Source: Methylohalomonas sp964522485 (GTDB taxonomy: Bacteria > Pseudomonadota > Gammaproteobacteria > Methylohalomonadales > Methylohalomonadaceae). From it: 9,358 nt of DNA. The notes beneath the pieces were generated by a model. It was not told the origin of the DNA. It worked only from the letters and a program-made list of their open reading frames with translations, and ran no database searches. Every line of letters starts with the position of its first letter. Positions within the stretch are counted from its first letter, which is position 1. The position numbers and the translations under genes were made by a program. Location: contig CAZFUS010000095.1 of NCBI GenBank assembly GCA_964522485.1, positions 1 through 9,358 of the forward strand. Direction: 5' to 3'. Below are positions 5,425-9,358 of this stretch, piece by piece.

Positions 5425-7149
5425 TTATTCCTGCGTGACGCGGTTGATCTCTTTCAGATCGGTGATGCCGTCGGCCACTTTCTTAAGGGCAGACTGGCGA
5501 ATGTCCGGAATACCTTCCCCGCGTGCCTGATCAGCCAGCTGGATGGAGGTGGCGCCATCCATGATCAGACGCTGCATCGGTTCGGAAATCGGCATGACCT
5601 GGTATATGCCGGTTCGACCCTTATACCCCACGTTGCACTGATCGCAACCGTCTGCCTGCGAAAGTTTGATGCCCGCCTCAATTTGTTTTTCGGTAAAACC
5701 CTCTTCCAGCAGGGCCTCGGGCGGTAATTCCATTGGCTCCAGACAGTTTTTGCACAGGCGCCGCGCCAGTCGCTGGGCGATGATAATGTTTATGGCCGTC
5801 GAGATGCCGAAAATCGGCATGCCCATGTCCTGCATGCGGGTCAGCGTCTGCGGGGCGTCATTGGTATGCAGCGTGGACATGACCATATGACCGGTCATGG
5901 CTGCCTTCAGGGCGATGCCGCCGGTCTCGAAATCGCGTATCTCGCCGACCAGAATAATGTCAGGATCCTGGCGCAGGAAGGCCTTCAGCGCTTTGGCAAA
6001 TGTCAGCCCGGTTCTTTCATCCACCTGGACCTGATTGATACCGGGCAGATTGATTTCCACCGGATCTTCAGCCGTCGAGATATTGACCTCGGTCTGATTG
6101 AGGATATTGATGCCGGTATATAGCGAGACGGTTTTGCCGCTGCCGGTCGGTCCCGTTACCAGAAACATGCCGTAGGGCTTGTGCAGGTTTTCCAGAAACA
6201 GTTCCTTCTGAAATTCCTCGTAGCCCAGCATATCGATACTCAGCATAGCACTGGAGGAATCGAGAATACGCAGCACCACCTTCTCGCCGTAAAGCGTGGG
6301 GCAGGTACTGACACGGAAATCGATGGATTTGTTTTTCGAAAGTCTCAGCTTGATACGGCCATCCTGTGGTACGCGCCGTTCAGACACATCGAGCCGCGAC
6401 ATGACCTTGATACGGGCGGCCAGCTTCAGTGCCAGTCCGATGGGTGGTCGCGCGACCTCGCTCAGCACGCCGTCCATACGGAACCGGACGCGGTAGAATT
6501 TCTCGTACGGTTCGAAGTGCACATCCGAAACGCCCTTCTTGATGGCATCTAACAGAACTTTATTAACAAAGCGAACGACCGGTGCATCGTCGACTTCCGT
6601 GGCTTCCGTATCGACATCCTCGTCCTTTTTGTCACCCGTCACTTCGAGGTCTTCCAGATCCTCGAAATCCGACTCAGCCATATCGCCGAGTCCGCCTTCA
6701 GCCTCTTCAATGGCGTGCTCGATGGCTTTTACCAGTTTGTTTTCTTCAACCAGGATGGCGTCGGTGCTCATGCCGACGGCAAACTTGATCTCGTCCAGGG
6801 CCTGCAGATTGGTGGGATCCGAAACGGCGACATACAATCGTTTGCCCCGCTTGTAGAGTGGCAGGGCGTGATGCTTCTTGATCAGGTCCTCTTTCAGAAG
6901 TTTGGTGATTTCGACATCGATATCAACACTGTTGATATCGATCAGCGGCACGCCGAATTCTTCGCTGGCGGCCTGGGCAATCGCCAGACTGTCGGCAAGC
7001 CGGCGTTCGACCAGATACGAAACAAAAGGCTGCCTTTTCTTGATGGCGTCCTGGAATGCCTCGGTCGCGGCGTTCTCCTGCAACAGGCCGTCAATAACCA
7101 GTTTGCGCGCGAGACCGCTTAAATGGACTTTATTGGTTGAGACTGCCAT
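5425..7149 (-). CDS. pilB: PilB, type IV pilus assembly ATPase
   Basis: PilB is the hexameric cytoplasmic ATPase that drives pilus extension through PilC. From the ATG at 7149 the protein is 574 residues. An N-terminal GspE/PilB domain covers about 1-145, followed by a strongly acidic linker (about 147-190), then the N2 domain (about 190-300). The ATPase core has Walker A GPTGSGKT at 333-340, the Asp box AEDPVE at 360-365, Walker B DPDIILVGEIRD at 395-406 and the His box TGHMVMSTLHTN at 419-430. A tetracysteine zinc site uses C466, C469, C502 and C505, typical of extension rather than retraction ATPases. A TTG one codon upstream (7152) is also open, but ATG is preferred: AAGAGAG ends 7 bases before it. 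pilC follows after 28 bp. The neighbouring upstream gene is not a pilin. Confidence 0.97.
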   Translation of the reverse strand: MAVSTNKVHLSGLARKLVIDGLLQENAATEAFQDAIKKRQPFVSYLVERRLADSLAIAQAASEEFGVPLIDINSVDIDVEITKLLKEDLIKKHHALPLYKRGKRLYVAVSDPTNLQALDEIKFAVGMSTDAILVEENKLVKAIEHAIEEAEGGLGDMAESDFEDLEDLEVTGDKKDEDVDTEATEVDDAPVVRFVNKVLLDAIKKGVSDVHFEPYEKFYRVRFRMDGVLSEVARPPIGLALKLAARIKVMSRLDVSERRVPQDGRIKLRLSKNKSIDFRVSTCPTLYGEKVVLRILDSSSAMLSIDMLGYEEFQKELFLENLHKPYGMFLVTGPTGSGKTVSLYTGINILNQTEVNISTAEDPVEINLPGINQVQVDERTGLTFAKALKAFLRQDPDIILVGEIRDFETGGIALKAAMTGHMVMSTLHTNDAPQTLTRMQDMGMPIFGISTAINIIIAQRLARRLCKNCLEPMELPPEALLEEGFTEKQIEAGIKLSQADGCDQCNVGYKGRTGIYQVMPISEPMQRLIMDGATSIQLADQARGEGIPDIRQSALKKVADGITDLKEINRVTQE

Positions 7150-7189
7150 CAATTGGCTCTCTTGAGCTGGGAATCAACTTGCGTCCTGA

Positions 7190-7218
7190 ATATTAGAGTA
7201 TATGAGTCAAAATACCAA
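7190..7218 (-). promoter_or_regulatory. Candidate sigma70 promoter for pilBCD-coaE-zapD-yacG
   Basis: Reading the - strand, TTGGTA (7218-7213) and TAATAT (7195-7190) are separated by exactly 17 bases and resemble -35 and -10 boxes. A start site near 7183 would leave a leader of about 34 bases before the pilB ATG at 7149. It lies downstream of the terminator of the next gene, as expected for an independent transcription unit. The call rests on pattern match only; no sigma54 site of the pilA type is seen here. Confidence 0.4.
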
Positions 7219-7418
7219 AAATCGTCTGCGGGTTCGGGCGTATTCCTGCGAGCTTACTTTAAGTATTGCTTGAAACATGCTGACATTGACCCACCCCCGG
7301 AATTCCCCGTGTAATGGACAATGCACAGAAGTACCAGAGCCCGGCCATGATTTATGTGAGGGGGGTCACAGCCGTGTAAGCCGGTTGCCGGCAGGTGGAT
7401 TCCGGGTGACAGGCGGCT
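7219..7418. other. Non-coding interval between the pilB promoter and the next gene's terminator
   Basis: I find no supported gene here, in particular no pilin with a type III leader. Small structures are present: TACTT/AAGTA arms at 7255-7265, and a 5-bp GC stem with a 3-base loop at 7380-7392. The first could be part of an operator ahead of pilB, but nothing else supports that. Confidence 0.4.
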
Positions 7419-7458
7419 AAAAACAACAGAACAGGGCCCGGTTATTCACCGGGCCCTG
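7419..7458 (-). terminator. Rho-independent terminator after the PEP-CTERM gene
   Basis: CAGGGCCCGG at 7432-7441 and CCGGGCCCTG at 7449-7458 form a perfect 10-bp stem with a 7-base loop. On the - strand it is followed by TTCTGTTGTTTTT (7431-7419), a U-rich tail. It lies 34 bp beyond the stop codon of the PEP-CTERM gene and separates that gene from pilB. Confidence 0.85.
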
Positions 7459-7492
7459 GTGTTGACTGCAGGAATTGACGGGATTCTGAAAG

Positions 7493-8281
7493 TCAGTGTA
7501 GCAGGCGCCTGCGGCCCGCCGCCACGAGGCCCAGCAGTCCCATGCCGAGCAGAGCGAGCGTGCCCGGTTCCGGGACGTCCGTGGAGGGCGGTGACGGAGG
7601 TTGTACCACCTGTTCCAGGGATCCGATCGTTAGATCATCGAACCCGAAAAAGTCACCAAAACCTGTGCTCGTCAGGAAGCTGACACTGTCGAACAGCTCG
7701 TCGTTGTTCTCGGCGATAAAGCCGAAATACAACACCGAGCCGTCCCCCAATTGGTTTGAACCGGTTCCTTCGAAATTGGGGACGGTCAGCAGATCGCCGT
7801 TCGACAGTTCCAGTTCGAGCTGACCGCCGAAGTCGCCAATGTCGATGCCGAAGAAGCCAAACGCCGCTATCGTGTCGGAAAGTTCGACCAGAAAGTCGCC
7901 CGTGACGCCGGCCTCGACTTCCCAGAAGTTGCTGCCGGAGGTGCCATAACGCCCGGCGCCGGCTGTTCCAGGCGCTTCCGTATCGATCGCGCCGTTACCA
8001 TTCAGCGTGGCAGTGCCTGCACCGGGAAACGTGAGGGTCAGCGGTGCTGAATCGCCGTCCGAGAAGCTCTCGAAATCTTCGGTGCCGACACCCGAGAGAT
8101 TGCTCAGGAAATCACTCTCCGCCCCTGACGCGTTGGGGAACGACGCCAGCGGGTCAGAAGCAGAATCGTTCAGATCCTCGCCGAAGAACGTCAGATAGGC
8201 CCAGGTCGTCGAACTATACATGAACAGCGCGACTGTAAGACCGACCCCCCTGGCGAAAATGCTCAAATGTCGTCTTTTCAT
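7493..8281 (-). CDS. PEP-CTERM sorting domain protein, secreted, function unknown
   Basis: This 262-residue protein is built for export and exosortase processing. Residues 1-28 are a signal peptide: basic MKRRH, a hydrophobic core, and likely cleavage after TTWA. The C-terminus is a PEP-CTERM tail: VPEPGT at 236-241, a hydrophobic segment at about 242-255, then RRR at 257-259. Exosortase would cut near the PEP motif and the product would reach the cell surface or extracellular matrix. The mature part is acidic, rich in Gly, Asp, Ser and Phe, has no cysteine, and probably forms beta structure (for example the FGFFGIDIGDFGGQLELEL region, 141-159). The opening YLTFFGEDLND (29-39) and the SFPNA...FLSNLSGVGTEDFESF stretch (47-73) resemble other PEP-CTERM proteins I remember, without assigned function. 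AAGAGGA lies 7 bases before the ATG, supporting the start. A strong terminator follows, so it is probably transcribed alone. No exosortase is in the window. Confidence 0.9.
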   Translation of the reverse strand: MKRRHLSIFARGVGLTVALFMYSSTTWAYLTFFGEDLNDSASDPLASFPNASGAESDFLSNLSGVGTEDFESFSDGDSAPLTLTFPGAGTATLNGNGAIDTEAPGTAGAGRYGTSGSNFWEVEAGVTGDFLVELSDTIAAFGFFGIDIGDFGGQLELELSNGDLLTVPNFEGTGSNQLGDGSVLYFGFIAENNDELFDSVSFLTSTGFGDFFGFDDLTIGSLEQVVQPPSPPSTDVPEPGTLALLGMGLLGLVAAGRRRLLH

Positions 8282-8851
8282 TGTTTCGTCCTCTTAGGAG
8301 TAAGGTGACTGTTGTGGCTCTTCCATCGCCTGTGCCAGCGATATGCCTACCCCTTTTTAGCAATGCGCATACCGCTCTAAAACATAAAAATTAAAGCAAT
8401 TTCTACACCATTATAATAATCCTATGCAAAATCAGTGAGTTGTCAGATATAGACCTAATTCCATTTGTAGTTTCTGTAAATATTGCCGACACTTCCGAAT
8501 GCACATCGCGCGGAACATCATCAACAAAACATAATAATTACAATCAGCTGCGTCCTTTCTGTTGGTTATTGTCACATGTAAGCAATCCCGACATACATTG
8601 ACTCACCACCGGTGAACGCCCGGTTCTGCGCTCTGAACGACTGGAGGACTACCGAAGCTGGCGGGTCAAGTTTAGGGGAGACCTGCAGTCAGTACGCATG
8701 CGTCCGGCCTCCAAAAAAAACACTCCGGCATAAAGCAACGTTTTTCGGGTTACTTCTGTACGCTGCGTCAGCGAAGCCATGATCGTTCTTGTTGGCAATT
8801 CAGCACCGCCGGATATTCATGTGCGCCATAGGCCCGCCGGTCAACCGGCGT
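8282..8851. promoter_or_regulatory. Long AT-rich intergenic region upstream of the PEP-CTERM gene
   Basis: No supported gene is seen in these 570 bp. The part at 8341-8580 is about 36% G+C by my count, with 8401-8460 at about 30%, far below the coding regions. TATAAT occurs on the - strand at 8415-8410, but no good -35 box lies 16-18 bases upstream. An ACGCATGCGT palindrome lies at 8694-8703, an A8 tract follows at about 8712-8719, and a 5-bp stem (CGCTG/CAGCG) lies at 8761-8773. The region most likely holds the control sequences and a long leader for the PEP-CTERM gene. Confidence 0.45.
8835..8850 (-). terminator. Short GC hairpin just after the RR-rich membrane protein gene
   Basis: CGCCGG at 8835-8840 pairs with CCGGCG at 8845-8850 around TCAA, directly behind the stop codon at 8852-8854. 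There is no U-run on the - strand, so this is at most a weak or factor-assisted terminator. Confidence 0.3.
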
Positions 8852-9280
8852 TCAGGAATCATGATCCCAGACTTTGTCTTCCTTGCGCCGGCCTGTATTT
8901 TTCCGGCGCGGCTCCTCATTTGGATCGTAACGAATGACTTCGCGTCGTTCCTTCATGGTACGACGATCCCTGCCGCTTCGCCTTTCAGGCGCGGGTTGCA
9001 GTTGACAGCTACACAGATTCGGCATCGTGCAGTCGTCCAGCGGCAAATGAGGTGCCTGAGCTTTAGTGAATCGATGGGTTTGCAAGGCGCGTGCACTTTC
9101 GCAACAGGCACTTTCACCTGGCACGACCCGGACAAGCGGCAATAAATTTTTTCTGCCGGCTATCTGCTCAGACTTTTTACTCAATCGCCGCGGGGGAGGG
9201 CTATCCGACCGCTTTAGCCAGAAAAATCCCACGAATACGAGGGCCAGAATAGCAACTGCAACCAGGATAACGGTTGTCAT
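8852..9280 (-). CDS. Small single-span membrane protein with five cysteines and repeated RR motifs, unknown function
   Basis: The 142-residue product starts with one membrane segment (about residues 4-22, MTTVILVAVAILALVFVGFFW) followed by positive residues, so the rest probably lies in the cytoplasm. The soluble part has C59, C60, C84, C90 and C92 and the segments ACCESARALQTHRF (58-71) and APHLPLDDC (76-84). After these come RR pairs: ERRSGRDRR (99-107), ERRE (111-114), EPRRKNTGRR (123-132). This matches a gammaproteobacterial hypothetical family I remember with the pattern A.. L..RF...P.LPL..C...C.C followed by DRRSG.DRR; I know no function for it. The spaced cysteines suggest metal or disulfide chemistry, and the RR repeats suggest binding to an acidic surface or nucleic acid; both are inference. 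AAAGGAGGG lies 7 bases upstream of the ATG, an almost perfect Shine-Dalgarno sequence, which fixes the start and predicts strong translation. Confidence 0.8.
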   Translation of the reverse strand: MTTVILVAVAILALVFVGFFWLKRSDSPPPRRLSKKSEQIAGRKNLLPLVRVVPGESACCESARALQTHRFTKAQAPHLPLDDCTMPNLCSCQLQPAPERRSGRDRRTMKERREVIRYDPNEEPRRKNTGRRKEDKVWDHDS

Positions 9281-9287
9281 GGCTGTT

Positions 9288-9296
9288 CCCTCCTTT
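9288..9296 (-). promoter_or_regulatory. Strong Shine-Dalgarno sequence of the RR-rich membrane protein
   Basis: AAAGGAGGG on the - strand (9296-9288) stands 7 bases before the ATG at 9280 and is the best ribosome-binding match in the window. No clear promoter boxes are visible between here and the window end. Confidence 0.8.
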
Positions 9297-9358
9297 GGAT
9301 CTAGGTATTGGTTTTATTGACCCGTGGAGCATGCTACCAGCGTTTTCCGGTACAGTTT

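Noticed and set aside
8322..8337. Possible sigma54 promoter before the PEP-CTERM gene (TGGCAC on the - strand at 8337-8332)
   Set aside because: The -24 half matches, but the -12 half reads ATGGA instead of TTGCA and lacks the essential GC, so I do not call it.
8425..8440. Second sigma54-like site on the - strand (TTTTGCA at its -12 side)
   Set aside because: The -24 side reads ACTCAC and lacks the invariant GG.
8703..8735. A8 tract flanked by CCGG as a terminator
   Set aside because: The flanking CCGG copies give only a 4-bp stem, and the T-run on the - strand is not preceded by a usable hairpin.
8789..9145. + strand open frame opposite the RR-rich membrane protein
   Set aside because: The - strand gene has a near-perfect RBS, a membrane segment and a family-like pattern; the + strand frame has none of these.

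Overview
The window looks like a chromosomal segment of a GC-rich gammaproteobacterium, probably of the Chromatiales/Ectothiorhodospiraceae type or a relative. I infer this from the gene order (argJ, a Nudix/ThiE-like fusion, yacG, zapD, coaE, pilD, pilC, pilB), from ZapD and YacG, which are typical of gamma- and betaproteobacteria, and from a PEP-CTERM protein. The genus cannot be named from the sequence alone.

Left part, + strand (1-1602): the last 56 codons of argJ (arginine biosynthesis), then about 430 bp without a gene, then a 332-residue fusion of a MutT-like Nudix hydrolase and a ThiE-like barrel. The gap contains a GC-rich, strongly hairpin-forming block (282-490) that looks like a dispersed intergenic repeat. 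The fusion gene meets yacG tail to tail with only 16 bp between the stop codons.

Centre, - strand (1619-7149): a compact type IV pilus cluster read in the order pilB - pilC - pilD - coaE - zapD - yacG. PilB (assembly ATPase), PilC (inner-membrane platform) and PilD (prepilin peptidase/methylase) form one functional group. They are followed by housekeeping genes for coenzyme A synthesis (CoaE), Z-ring bundling (ZapD) and gyrase inhibition (YacG). The pilD/coaE, coaE/zapD and zapD/yacG junctions all overlap (ATGA, GTGAGTGA, ATGA), which suggests translational coupling and fixes the likely starts of coaE and zapD. A stem-loop lies between pilC and pilD. A sigma70-like promoter can be proposed just upstream of pilB. 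No pilin gene lies next to pilB within the window.

Right part (7153-9358), accessory in character and all on the - strand: a secreted PEP-CTERM protein with a signal peptide and a C-terminal sorting tail, with a good rho-independent terminator behind it and a long AT-rich region (about 36% G+C over 8341-8580) in front of it. Farther right is a small single-span membrane protein with five cysteines and repeated RR pairs, preceded by a very strong Shine-Dalgarno sequence. The PEP-CTERM protein would be an exosortase substrate, but no exosortase or exopolysaccharide gene is visible here.

I see no CRISPR array, tRNA, rRNA, transposase or phage gene. Most of the window is recognisable core genome. 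The less explained parts are the structured repeat, the ThiE-like domain that seems to lack its metal ligands, the PEP-CTERM gene with its AT-rich upstream region, and the cysteine/RR-rich small membrane protein.
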